From: Setoptus koraiensis
Lineage: Eukaryota; Arthropoda
Direction of reading: 5' to 3'
Length of the DNA stretch: 64,000 bases
Assembly: GCA_048013815.1 (NCBI GenBank)
Contig: CM106585.1
Location: 434,001 to 498,000 of the forward strand
Shown: positions 34,107-45,321 of the stretch, one piece after another
How positions within the stretch are numbered: the first letter of the stretch is position 1
Layout: each line of letters starts with the position of its first letter
Translations under genes and position numbers: made by a program
Notes under the pieces: generated by a model
What the model was told of the DNA's origin: nothing
Database searches by the model: none
What the model saw: the letters and a program-made list of their open reading frames with translations, nothing else

Positions 34107-37100
34107 CGAGGTGACAAGACTACAGATGGTAAAGTTGCTATTAGAATCCTTCTTCTTTGATGGGCGCTCACCCAGAGAAACCATATTGGTAATACCTGTA
34201 GTATTGTCGTAGGAATAACAACAACAGCAACTGTACAAGCTATTAATATCCTCGTTCTTTGTCTTTCGCTGTCTCTCTCGACTAACTCTGACTTTCTCTG
34301 GCTGAAAAACAAAACAATAGTGAGAATCTCAGATCCGGAAGTGCCCAATTAACATGACCTCTTGTGTGAGAATTCTTTCGAGGTGGCGACAATGGAGAAA
34401 CTCATGATTGATTATTATTGTGAATACAATCTAATAACTAACTGGTGGCAAGAATTCTCCTCTCTATGCTGAGCTTTTTGTTTTTTTCAACATTCAATCA
34501 TTCCAGTGCGCACAATCTATCCAAGTGTGTTGTGCAACTGTATATTCAGAAATAAATAATAGATTGAAGCTGCTACTACTATTGCCTTGAAATTACAGTA
34601 GGCTACGAAGGTTAACGAAGTTGTTGTTGTTGATTTTGTTGTTTATGTTGGAGCTTATATGAGGAAAGGATCTACACAAGGTTAGGCAGCATCTCGAGAT
34701 ACAATATGGCTTAACATAACAAGGTGGTACGTGTTGGTATGTATAGTTCTAAGGAGCGCCAAATAATCACAACCACATAAGATATTGGTGATGTCTGATG
34801 TGTTTTTCGTGTTTTTGCGTCTTCGTTGTGCTGCTAATGTGTTTGTAGCTGCTGTTGGAATAAATTATAAGAATATTGTTATTGATATGTAAGTAGTTAA
34901 GTGTTTGGTCTGCTGCTGATAAGTGCATTCAATGCAATAATTGTGTGATGAAGAGAAAAGTTTGAAAGATGTTATGTCAAGTGGAAGGGATGTTAGTTGA
35001 ATGGATTTGACTAAGCAGTTGGTGATGATAGATAAACAGCAACCCTTTGTGAGCTACTAGACCAACTCTTAATAAAGTATTACTACGTAATAGTCCTGAA
35101 TAGTTAAGCAATAGTTGATGTATCTTGTTGATTATACATAATTATCAAGTGGATCTGAAATATCATATACATAAAAGTTTGTCATATAGATACATATTAT
35201 TATTAAAATACAACAATAAGACAAAAAACTTAACTGTCAAGATTCAGGTCTCATCTGGTGAATTTGCTGTCAGCGTTTGTTGCTGTTGTTGTAAGCGATT
35301 GATATGGCAGCAAGTAGAGTAAAAGAAAGTCAATTCAAAGTCAGCGATCAAGTGTAATTTGTTGATGTTTCTCTATTTCCAAGGCTCACGATGACGAAGA
35401 TGTCATCCTATTTCATAGTTGTTGTTGGCTTGCCAACTATTAACGAACTAAGATGCATGACTATCATTAAGAAATAGATGTATGTAAACTTTCTGTTGTG
35501 TATGAGGTTGACTTGCAAACTGAAAGTGAAAAAAAGTACTATAAAAATAAAAGAAGGAAATATATATAACTATATTTTGAGTATGTCTCTCGGTGTTTGT
35601 TGCTGCATTGTAAAAAAATAAACCATTATAAGCATGTGGGTGTTTGAATAGATTGATAGTGTTTTCTGCTTTATGCTGTTGCCATAACTACTCTAATAGT
35701 GCTCTATTACGTTGTCATCAATCCTAAGAGCCCATAAATAAACTCTAGTTGAATGATTAATGGCATTCATATGGCACCCGATCAATTGAAATGTTATGAT
35801 GATGATGGCGACTGTTTAGACACAGCACTCAGACATACATAAATAGAATTATACAAAATGTCTGTGACTATTATATCACTTCACTTATGGATGATATTGA
35901 TGATTGTGTAAATTGAAACGAAACTATTCTGATGATAAATACGCTTCTCTCTGACTGACTGTCTGTCGCTCTGTTGGGCGTCGCTAAACTAATGTGTCAC
36001 AATATTCAAATTGCATACTCTATACAGTAGAATTTTATCCAGTTCAACACTTATAGATTATGTAATATGGTAATAATAGTATTAATAATAATATGATATC
36101 AACAAGTTGATAATATACTAACCTAAATTTTATTTCCTTGGTGGTCCTCACAAGACAAAAACGACTGATTGTTACTTGTGTGGATGTGATAGCTTGAAGA
36201 AGTGGTGTGCTCACAAATGCAATAACACAACAAGAGCTCCAATGTTGACCACATGGCTATTGTATGTAAGTCGATCAGATAACATAATTTGTGTGTCTAT
36301 CATCTAATAATAAATGTCTCATTTCGTCGTAATAGTTGATAATCTCACAAGTGCGATAAGCCTGTTGCTTCTATTGTTGTCGTTGGTGTTGTTAGCTCTG
36401 CTTCCTTCGATAAAGTAATAGTGCATTGTGTCTATGCCTTCAAGAGTGCAGTGTGTAATAATAGATGAAGTTGTTATAGCTGGCAAACTTGAATATATAT
36501 TTATATCATGACATCAATAATAACAATGAATTTGTTACAAATCTGTGCACTGATTTACACCTGTTTTCATCAACTCTACTGTGTGTGTTGGTGGCCCACA
36601 CAGCATCCCTAAAAGAACTCACACACACACAACAGCTAATATATTTCTTCTACCTGCGCTTGTTGCTGCATCACATTTGTGCTGCCACAACCATCATGAT
36701 TGATACATAAATGCCATGGACGTGTCACATTTAACTCGTGCCATTCGCCTACCATTGTGAGCCGTTTTCTGACCATCTGCGCACTGCGCGGCGCAGTTTA
36801 AAAATTTGCGCCAAAGATTGTCACAAGACCGAGAACAGGTTCAACTTGTCAGCTTGATTAATATACCACAACTTTCTAATCACAGCTTGAGTTTAAAATT
36901 AATCAATACACTTTTCTCATGTATATATGCGTGTGTGAGTTCCGTCAAGTCGCAGTTGTTTTTAGAAATTATCATCACTGGAATTAATAATAGTACTTTA
37001 TTGTTTCTGTTGTATTCATTTAGATCATCAATTTTACTCGCTTTGAAATAACACTTTTGAGTTGTGAATAAAATTTAGTTGTTATTCGACAATGTCGATG

Positions 37101-38402
37101 CCATTCATCCACTTGACACCAACAGAATCATAACATTTTTAAAACATTACCAGCTATGTAACTTTTGTTTGTCCGCCGTACACACTTTGTTCACTCTCTC
37201 ACAAGTTGAGTTTCACAACAAAATTGATGATACATATCACCGAACACATTGTTACATATACATAATGTTACATTATTAATGTTTAATGATTTCCTTCGTC
37301 TGTGTTACGCAATAGTTGCCGCTCTCTCATGCACCAATTTGATAGCGAGTGTGCTTACGCAAGCACATTCAATTATTACCAATACTATAATAATAATTGT
37401 TATTGCACAATCACATCCATCTACACAACTTTCCATACTATCATCATATTTATCCCGCTTGTATCACGCATTCTACGCTCTTTCTCACTACATCATTAGT
37501 TGTCAGCTTTTGTTTATCGGCCCGCATAAACTTTTGAGTACATTACTAAATCACCATGTCTGGTCTAGTTGAACGCGCCAAAACGTTTGCCTGAGCTTAC
37601 CGCATTGACACGTCGACTTTTTTTAGATCACATTGAGTTCAACCTGACAGTGGTCATTGTCTGACCCTAATGAGTCATCAGCAACCATAAGTCACATCGA
37701 ACAAAGGCCGAAAAAGGAACTTGAAAAAACTTTGTGCTTTGAAACTGGCGCCACAATCCTGAAGAGCAACTAGAACACATGTGCCAATAAACAATCCATT
37801 CTAAATAACGATTTACTGCACTGCATTATTCAAAAGTAGCTACAGGAAACGTAGGTCGTCGCTTTCATCCATCCAACATTCTGCCGACAGAGACTTTGAT
37901 ATTATGCAATAACGAGACTAGATATTAAGCATCAAGATCCGCAAATAAGATAAGTCAGGATTCGGACATGCAATCATGTTGTCGGGCCGGGAGCGCGCCA
38001 CTCGCCTGCAGATTGCTCGAAACTTTTGATACATTCCAATATTCGATCAATGAGTATCCATTGCCGCACACCATGTAGATATATTATACAAGAACCTACA
38101 GCTCAACCTATTCTAGCTCAATAGATCATATTTCCAATATGCGTCTCAGTATGAAGTGAACAGATTTCACCGTTTCCAACAATCCCTCTCTATGATCTCA
38201 CAATTCGCCAGCGAAGCTTATTCGTAACAACGGTGAAAGAAAAATCATGTACCGAACAAAATTGGAGTTACCCGACTGATGAAATATTCTGACTGCTTTA
38301 TAACAACTACAAAAACTTAACTTGACAATACTTCATGCCACCAGTACATTATGTTGCCGATCATTTATCTTTCAACTGGGCCCAATATATTTGAATTCCG
38401 AA
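34107..38402. other. Non-coding region between dystroglycan and the P4HA gene
   Basis: These 4.3 kb hold the dystroglycan 5' UTR (probable exon border near 34303), then AT-rich sequence without recognisable coding exons. A small CG-rich patch lies at about 36780-36800. The open frames at 36.4-37.6 kb are low-complexity and unmatched. The promoters of dystroglycan (-) and P4HA (+) should both lie here. Confidence 0.45.
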
Positions 38403-40262
38403 ATGGCTTACAAGATTATTTCCACTCTTTTAATATTAATCGTAATTCCAGCGTTTATTTCTGACATTATCACTAAATGTGAACTTTATACATCAGTATC
38501 GGACCTGGCGAAAATAACCTTGACGCACCAGTCAATTGCATCTATTTTAGATGATCACATAAAATTAGAGGAAGAGCGCCTGGATCGCTTGCGTTCTCTG
38601 AAACAAACCTATTTACAAGATCTCAACAAACTAAAGTCAAAAACAACTAATCATAAGCTAGAAAGCGGTCATGACACATCGCCACACCAAAACCAATATG
38701 TGAATGAGATAGCCGCACATCCAATTAACGCTTTTGTTTCAGTAAAGAGACTGACTAGAGGTATAGATCAAATTTATCATCTTCTAGTCGAAAAAGCCAA
38801 TGAGAATAGTCAGTCAACTAAAGCCAAGATACAAGAATTTGATAATAGTCTACCCAATGAAGATGACTATCAGGGTGTATCCGATGCTATCTTCAGATTA
38901 CAGACTTGCTACAAACTTGATACTCACCATCTTGCACAAGGTAAACTGATAGGAAAATACAACGGAATCATGGGCCTATCAACGTATCAGAAGTATACTG
39001 ATGAGGTCGGCACTCAACTCAATTACGAGGATTGCTTCTCACTCGGTCGGTTAGCCTATGGCAAACAGAAGTTTAGAAGCGCGGTAGAGTGGTTTGAGGA
39101 AGCTTTAAATTTGTATAGAAAATATTTTAAAGACAAACCTCTAAAAAACAACTCTAATGCAACAAGTGCATCTGATAAATATTTGGGATCGATCCAGGAG
39201 GTAGAAGTAACAGAGGAAACAATTCTAGAATACTTGGCATTTTCTGCATTCAAGCGCGGTCAAACCAAGTATGCCTACGAGGTAACTATGCAGTGGCTCG
39301 AGTTGGAACCAGATAATATTAAAGCAAAAGACAACCTAGATTACTATCTTTCAATATTAAATAGAAGAGATACAACCAATGAGAGTCAACCTCCAGGTGC
39401 TACTGCTCTATTCGGTGACACTGGAGGTGACTCAGTCCAGACGGATAAAGTAACCGCAAACACCTTTGTCGGCTCTGCAGGTCATCTGAATCTCTCCTCT
39501 GAAAACGAAGTCACAGAGGCACTGTGCCGAAATGAAAATATTTACCCTAAATCTTTACTGATTCAAAATCTTGGATGTCTCACGATCCCTGCCCAAGTAA
39601 AACTTGAGAATGTGTTCATGCTACATTACAAAAGTGAAATTCTATACACTAGTCCAAAAATAATGAGAATACATGACTTTTTAACAAACGAAGAGAGTCA
39701 CTACTTGAAATCGATCTCCAAATCCAGACTCGAACGGTCTACTGTTCAAACTTCAGATGGTCAGCAACCGTCAGATTTCAGGATTGCCAAGACGGCATGG
39801 CTAGAAGCCAAGGATAAAGTGGTCATGCGTTTAGAGAGGCGCATAAGTGATTTGTTGAATCTTCGATTGGAGCAAGCAGAAAGCCTACAAGTTGTCAACT
39901 ATGGACTTGGTGGCTTCTACACGGCCCACTTTGATTTTGCCCGATCTCAACATAGCGCACAAAGAGTAGATTCAGGAATGTCGGGACTTGCTAAAAACGA
40001 TAGATTAGTGACGTTTCTAATTTACATGAGCGATGTGGAGGCTGGAGGAGCCACAGTTTTCCCCCAACTTGGTGTCACAGTGAAGCCAATCAAAAACTCG
40101 GCTGTAGTTTGGTACAACATCCACAAAAATGGTTTAGGTGATTTCAGAACTAAACATTCTGGTTGTCCCGTGTTGTTCGGATCCAAATGGATAGCTACCA
40201 AATGGCTCCGCGAAGATGCTAACACCTTTACAAGACCTTGTAGTCTTAATCCTAGCGACTAA
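38403..40262 (+). CDS. Prolyl 4-hydroxylase alpha subunit
   Basis: The catalytic subunit of collagen prolyl 4-hydroxylase hydroxylates X-Pro-Gly repeats in the ER lumen using Fe(II), 2-oxoglutarate, O2 and ascorbate, normally in an alpha2-beta2 tetramer with protein disulfide isomerase. The ATG at 38403 gives 619 residues beginning with a signal peptide; the longer in-frame start at 38322 would place 27 non-signal residues before it. An N-terminal helical dimerisation region (KLEEERLDRLRSLKQTY) is followed by the TPR-like peptide-binding domain (about 215-320) and the dioxygenase domain. The iron ligands are visible as His509-x-Asp511 (YTAHFDF) and His585, and the 2-oxoglutarate Lys595 is in GSKW. 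The flanking signatures VVNYGLGG, SDVEAGGATVFPQLG and WYNI are intact. It is intronless here, with a poly(A) signal at 40475-40480. It has several insect-like paralogous features, so I give no specific symbol. Confidence 0.95.
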   Translation: MAYKIISTLLILIVIPAFISDIITKCELYTSVSDLAKITLTHQSIASILDDHIKLEEERLDRLRSLKQTYLQDLNKLKSKTTNHKLESGHDTSPHQNQYVNEIAAHPINAFVSVKRLTRGIDQIYHLLVEKANENSQSTKAKIQEFDNSLPNEDDYQGVSDAIFRLQTCYKLDTHHLAQGKLIGKYNGIMGLSTYQKYTDEVGTQLNYEDCFSLGRLAYGKQKFRSAVEWFEEALNLYRKYFKDKPLKNNSNATSASDKYLGSIQEVEVTEETILEYLAFSAFKRGQTKYAYEVTMQWLELEPDNIKAKDNLDYYLSILNRRDTTNESQPPGATALFGDTGGDSVQTDKVTANTFVGSAGHLNLSSENEVTEALCRNENIYPKSLLIQNLGCLTIPAQVKLENVFMLHYKSEILYTSPKIMRIHDFLTNEESHYLKSISKSRLERSTVQTSDGQQPSDFRIAKTAWLEAKDKVVMRLERRISDLLNLRLEQAESLQVVNYGLGGFYTAHFDFARSQHSAQRVDSGMSGLAKNDRLVTFLIYMSDVEAGGATVFPQLGVTVKPIKNSAVVWYNIHKNGLGDFRTKHSGCPVLFGSKWIATKWLREDANTFTRPCSLNPSD

Positions 40263-41958
40263 ACATCTTGTCAACCTAATTGCGACCCTGACCAGTCAGC
40301 TTTGTGAGATGATGAGCGCTCATCAACAATATTTAATGAGTGCGACTGATTGACAAGCTAAGATCGATGCACCGGGGCCGAAATAACATCTGCACAATAC
40401 ATGTACATACGCTATTCCAACCCTCAATTGTCTTACAATACAGGGTGACAAGCTACTTATGAGTTCTATGCGGCAATAAAAAATTTTTGGAACAGATCCC
40501 TGTAATCCAACACACATGTTTGTGTACTGAGTATAGATCTAACGACCTCTCTATCCTAGACCAACCATTGACTATTGGACCCTATGTGAGAATCATTGGA
40601 GGAGAGGCAGAGCTTCCTTCTATACATGCAATCATTTATCTGTCACTTTTGGCCACAAGGAAGTTGATGATGATCAATCCACCAATGGCTAGAGTATGGC
40701 TCTGTTGTGTAGCTGACAGCCATCACTATTAAGTGTTAGATTGGCCAGTGGTATCACTAACTCACATGCATGTGGTAAACTTGGCGTTTATTATATGGTT
40801 ATGAATGAACTGTGAGAGCGATGAATTTCAGCATGTTAATGCTAACTCTCATCAATGATGATTCAGAGTATGCACAACTAAAATGCATTGACTAATCGTT
40901 ATTACTATCGGACTTTTGTCCGACAATGATATCGCACAGACGATCGAACAAACACGACAAGCGCCTAGTACACATCATCACACGCAGTTGTAGTTTAACA
41001 ACTTATGGGAGTGAAATGTTGTTGCATAGTAATGATAGCGATAATATACCGGGGACGCAGACGTAAACGATGCCGATCGTTGCTAGGGTCTCAATTCTTC
41101 ATGAATTAGTTGTTGTTGCAGCTGCATTGTGTGAACAACGGTGTTGCAGTGCAGTAGCGAGCTGTTGGTTACACCTAAAATAATTTGACGTTACATATAA
41201 CTGCCGCTTCTTAACTGTCAACTTTATACGCCGTAGAGTGTAGTTCAAATTGAGACCGTTGCTTGACATTCTTCTAGAAGTTTCTTTTGAGCTGTGTGAC
41301 TTTGCGTCAGACGTTCTGTGCATCAATGATTGGATTATTAGCGTCGTGAGGAGAGAGAGAGAGAGAGAGAGAGAGAGGGCCAGCAGCATATGATTCTAAC
41401 TACTGATAGCAATTTTGTTTCTGATTGGAGGCTTTAGATAGTTTAAATCTCCGTCAGAAAAGAGATCTGGTTTACAAATGCATGAATTTAAAGTTCTCGT
41501 CTGACTGTCTGATTAGGGCGAAGCAGTAGACCGACGACCACGCAAGGGCTTTACGTACATGATGTGTTATAAAAGCGTGCACTATGCGCACACATGTTAA
41601 CAGAAGTAAGGAGTTAGAGAGCGTAGATAGCGAACAAAGAAAAAGTTTGCACAGAAATGCGCCTATAGCGAGCGTCATCATAAAGCGTTGGGTGCAAGTG
41701 CGTTAGTTCAGGGTAGATGCACTAGTGTGTTTATCTACTGACCGACACTGCCTTACGTGAATGATTGGAGTGCTGTAAACGTCCATGGTGTCATATAAAT
41801 ATTGTCTTGAATGCGCACAACACCGCACACAAAGTTGCACGCTCAGACGTCGCATTGTGTGTTACTGTCGACTGTTGTGCATTCAACTATAGTAGTACAG
41901 ACGGTTCAACGTGTTCTAGTGTTTTGGATGAATACTTTCATACTTTTGCCACTGTATA
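40263..41958. other. Non-coding region between the P4HA gene and the palindrome
   Basis: It contains the P4HA 3' UTR, a GA run (41351-41378) and a TATA-like TTATAAAAG near 41570 followed by ordinary sequence. No coding exon is recognised. It may include the promoter or a 5' exon of calnexin. Confidence 0.4.
41351..41378. repeat. (GA)n microsatellite
   Basis: Pure GA run. Confidence 0.9.
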
Positions 41959-42663
41959 AAGGATGTGTTGCATTTTGGGTCGATTTTGAAAATTTTTGCT
42001 GTGGGTATCTATCGTTGGAGGTATGATAGAGCACCCCGAGTGGCGCCCATCGGGCCGGCCCGCGCACTGGAACCACCTTGCGGTCGGGCGTTACCGCGGT
42101 TTTAGTATTTTTTTTTTGTTTGGGGCCCCACTTCGCATAGAAAGATAGGATCGGCGGAGATGTGACTATGCTCATTGTGTAGAGCGACTCCCAACCGACA
42201 AAATGAGCGAAAAAAATGTTGAAAAAACAACGGAGGTCGGTGTGAAAAACCGCAAGACCCGAGCCCCCTCCCCTGACCGCGCATAGGAGATGTGCAGATT
42301 TCGTCCGCTCATTGGCTGCTCTATTTGCATTTCTCCTATGCGCGGTCAGGGGAGGGGGCTCGGGTCTTGCGGTTTTTCACACCGACCTCCGTTGTTTTTT
42401 CAACATTTTTTTCGCTCATTTTGTCGGTTGGGAGTCGCTCTACACAATGAGCATAGTCACATCTCCGCCGATCCTATCTTTCTATGCGAAGTGGGGCCCC
42501 AAACAAAAAAAAAATACTAAAACCGCGGTAACGCCCGACCGCAAGGTGGTTCCAGTGCGCGGGCCGGCCCGATGGGCGCCACTCGGGGTGCTCTATCATA
42601 CCTCCAACGATAGATACCCACAGCAAAAATTTTCAAAATCGACCCAAAATGCAACACATCCTT
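41959..42663. mobile_element. Perfect 705-bp palindromic foldback element
   Basis: Two 332-bp arms (41959-42290 and 42332-42663) appear to be exact reverse complements, including a matching 10-base T/A homopolymer, around a 41-bp centre. The flanks differ on the two sides, so the palindrome is bounded. It is GC-rich against an AT-rich background and starts and ends AAGGATG...CATCCTT. No target-site duplication was found and there is no transposase. Open frames in the arms mirror each other on the two strands. The centre reads as a CCAAT box plus an ATTTGCAT octamer. A foldback or MITE-type non-autonomous DNA element is the best label, but the family is unknown. It ends 191 bp before the first possible calnexin ATG. 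Confidence 0.75.
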
Positions 42664-42854
42664 GCTATCATACTGTCATCATATTTAAATAATTTAAAAT
42701 TAATTTATTGTCAACTATAATTATTGTACCAAATAGAACAACAAGTTGATTCAGATTCAATTATTGTCATTGAATTGACACAAAACAATCTAACTAAAAA
42801 TTACATCGACCTATTGAAAGGAATAGATCGCAAGTGTGCTGTTGAACAGTCACC

Positions 42855-44798
42855 ATGGGACGACATTCATTGTTGATTAACGACTCAAACAAAAGCATGT
42901 CATTCCTTGCTAGATTGCATGTAGACCTCAATAAATTATTTGGCATGCAAAATGTAATATTATTATTATTACTAGTCAGTCTAGTTCAATATTCGAGTCA
43001 ACAAGAAGCAGCGGCAGCAGTAAAGGAACCATCAAGTGATGACGACAGCCTAAAAGTGACGCCTTCATCAAGCGACGAACAATTGGATGGTGCTGCAGCA
43101 GCTAATAAAGAAGCCGATTATGTTAGCCCCGTCGTTGATAGATATCATTTTTTTGAACATTTTGATGACTCGCTCAAATTCGACGCCAGATGGATAAAGT
43201 CGTCAGATCCTAAATACAGTGGTCAATGGAAACTCGATTCTAGCAAAGAGCTACAAACACAGGCCGATCTACAATTAATATTGGCCACCAAGGCCAACCA
43301 TCATGCTATATCAACCAAATTGGACAAACCGTTTGTATTTGGCAAACAAAAACAATTACAAAAACCTCTTGTTGTACAATACGAGGTTCAGTTTAGAGAG
43401 GGCCTTGACTGTGGTGGCGCATACATGAAGTTGCTAAGAGCGCCATCGAACGATCTCAGTCAACTCAACGATAAGACGCCCTACTCTATTATGTTTGGCC
43501 CGGACAAATGTGGTGGCGACAACAAGCTACATTTTATTGTCAACTATAAGAATCCTGTTACCAAGAAATATGAGGAGAAACATTGGAAATTAAACAAACA
43601 CAACAGCATGATTCAGGTGTTCTCAGACAAACGACCGCATTTCTTCCGTTTGGTTCTGCAGCCGAACGATCTGTTTGAATTGTATGTCGACGACAAACAA
43701 ATAGCCACTGGTTCATTGCTCGAAGACATGGAACCCGCCATCAATCCGCCTAAAGAAATTGTTGACGAAAACGACAAAAAACCGCTAGATTGGGACGAAA
43801 GGCCTAAAATTGAAGATCCAGATGCCAAGAAGCCCGACGATTGGGACGAGGAGGCGCCACGCAAAATAGCCGATCCAACGGCTCAAAAACCTAGCGATTG
43901 GCTAGAGGATGAACCAAAAATGATAGCCGACCCAGAGGCCGTCAAACCCAGCGATTGGGAAACTGAAATGGACGGCGAATGGGAAGCACCTGTCATCGAT
44001 AATCCAGCTTGCAAGACTGCCAAAGGTTGTGGTCCTTGGACGGCACCACTCATTGATAATCCAAATTACAAAGGCAAATGGCGAGCGCCCATGATTGACA
44101 ATCCTGCCTACAAAGGAATCTGGTCACCAAGAATGATACCCAACCCAGATTATTTCCATGACGAAAATCCTTTCAAATCTCTTGATACAATTGATGCAGC
44201 ATCCTTTGAATTGTGGTCCATGTCCGAAATGATAGCATTCGACAACATTCTTATTACTGACGATCTAGATACGGGCAAATTCTTGCAACGTACCACTTGG
44301 CAATTGAAGAAAATAGAGGCCGATGCTTCGTCGCCATCCATCGTCACCAAGTTCTTATCATATACCCAACAATATCCATGGCTATGGGCCGTTTGCGTGC
44401 TGGCCGTTGGTTTGCCGTTATGCCTATTTATAGCTTTCTGCTGCACTGGCAAGAAAACTTCTTCTGAGAGCACCGAACGCATCGCTGCCAATAAAAAAGA
44501 TGATGTTTCATCTCCAGATGCAATACCTGTCGAAGAAGTTAAAGAAGCCGAAGATGACGAGGAGGATGACGAAGAGAAGGAGTTACGACAGAGATATATG
44601 GATAGTGAGTCTGATGATGAATCTAACAAAAATCAACAACAAACTGATGACGAAGAAGACGATGTCGCAGATGATGATGAGGAGGATGAAGAAGAAAAAG
44701 AGGAGGCCTCAGAGGAAGATAGTAAAAAGGTTGCGGGTGATGATGTAAATTCGAAACAGCCTTCAAAGAGGCAAACTCGAAGGAGCAAACGAAATTGA
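42855..44798 (+). CDS. Cnx: Calnexin, ER lectin chaperone
   Basis: Membrane-bound ER chaperone that holds monoglucosylated glycoproteins during folding. The frame is 647 codons from 42855. In-frame Met codons at 42897 and 42945 follow, and MQNVILLLLLVSLV at 42945 is the real hydrophobic core, so 42945 (617 residues) is an attractive alternative start. The lectin domain includes CGGAYMKLL, YSIMFGPDKCG and HFIVNYKNP. The P-domain shows four type-1 repeats (KKPLDWDE, KKPDDWDE, QKPSDWLE, VKPSDWET) and then four type-2 repeats (GEWEAPVIDNP, GPWTAPLIDNP, GKWRAPMIDNP, GIWSPRMIPNP), the canonical 4+4 of calnexin. A transmembrane segment (WLWAVCVLAVGLPLCLFIAF) precedes a long acidic cytosolic tail ending in a basic RRSKRN, consistent with an ER-retention signal. 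It is intronless here. An AATAAA lies at 45128-45133. Confidence 0.96.
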   Translation: MGRHSLLINDSNKSMSFLARLHVDLNKLFGMQNVILLLLLVSLVQYSSQQEAAAAVKEPSSDDDSLKVTPSSSDEQLDGAAAANKEADYVSPVVDRYHFFEHFDDSLKFDARWIKSSDPKYSGQWKLDSSKELQTQADLQLILATKANHHAISTKLDKPFVFGKQKQLQKPLVVQYEVQFREGLDCGGAYMKLLRAPSNDLSQLNDKTPYSIMFGPDKCGGDNKLHFIVNYKNPVTKKYEEKHWKLNKHNSMIQVFSDKRPHFFRLVLQPNDLFELYVDDKQIATGSLLEDMEPAINPPKEIVDENDKKPLDWDERPKIEDPDAKKPDDWDEEAPRKIADPTAQKPSDWLEDEPKMIADPEAVKPSDWETEMDGEWEAPVIDNPACKTAKGCGPWTAPLIDNPNYKGKWRAPMIDNPAYKGIWSPRMIPNPDYFHDENPFKSLDTIDAASFELWSMSEMIAFDNILITDDLDTGKFLQRTTWQLKKIEADASSPSIVTKFLSYTQQYPWLWAVCVLAVGLPLCLFIAFCCTGKKTSSESTERIAANKKDDVSSPDAIPVEEVKEAEDDEEDDEEKELRQRYMDSESDDESNKNQQQTDDEEDDVADDDEEDEEEKEEASEEDSKKVAGDDVNSKQPSKRQTRRSKRN

Positions 44799-45321
44799 TA
44801 GTTTTATTTATGATCATTCGTACTCACACATCTAATCGTATATACATATATATATATATATATATATTGTAATAGATATTTAATCTAGCCAGTACTAATT
44901 TCCTCGCTTCATTAGCTCTACTATTAAGCATTCGATTCGTGAAGCTAGAAGATCCCTGTCAAGGATATAATGTGATGTGAACTATTTGCGCAGACATCGA
45001 CCTCATGCACAATTTGTTTTTCTATCACAACAGAAAGCCCATAGTTTTATATTTTAGACTAAAAAAAAAAAAAATAGTTGAGTTGGAAAAGCAGGAATGT
45101 TTATGGCGTAGACCCATATGAAACAGAAATAAAGAATCTATAGTGGTGAAACAAATTTTCATGAAAAAATGTTATTATATTTTAGCTTTGCTTACAGCTC
45201 GTTTTAGAAATTGATCAGAATCTTCTTATTCAATATCAGGATTTTCTACAAATGCTTTCGAGACAGTTCCATTCTGCCCAACACGACGCATCATGTAGTT
45301 ATGATTGCGACAAACAAATAC
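44799..45321. other. Convergent 3' UTRs of calnexin and the guanylate cyclase
   Basis: This interval contains an (AT)n run (about 44843-44868), a poly-A tract at about 45061 and a plus-strand AATAAA at 45128-45133 suited to calnexin. No separate gene is seen. Confidence 0.55.

Noticed and set aside
42102-42692. Mirrored open frames in the palindrome (Cys/His/Gly-rich and Lys/Pro-rich)
   Set aside because: Each appears on both strands because the arms are identical. There is no recognised domain and alternative frames are equally open; GC-rich sequence suffices to explain them.
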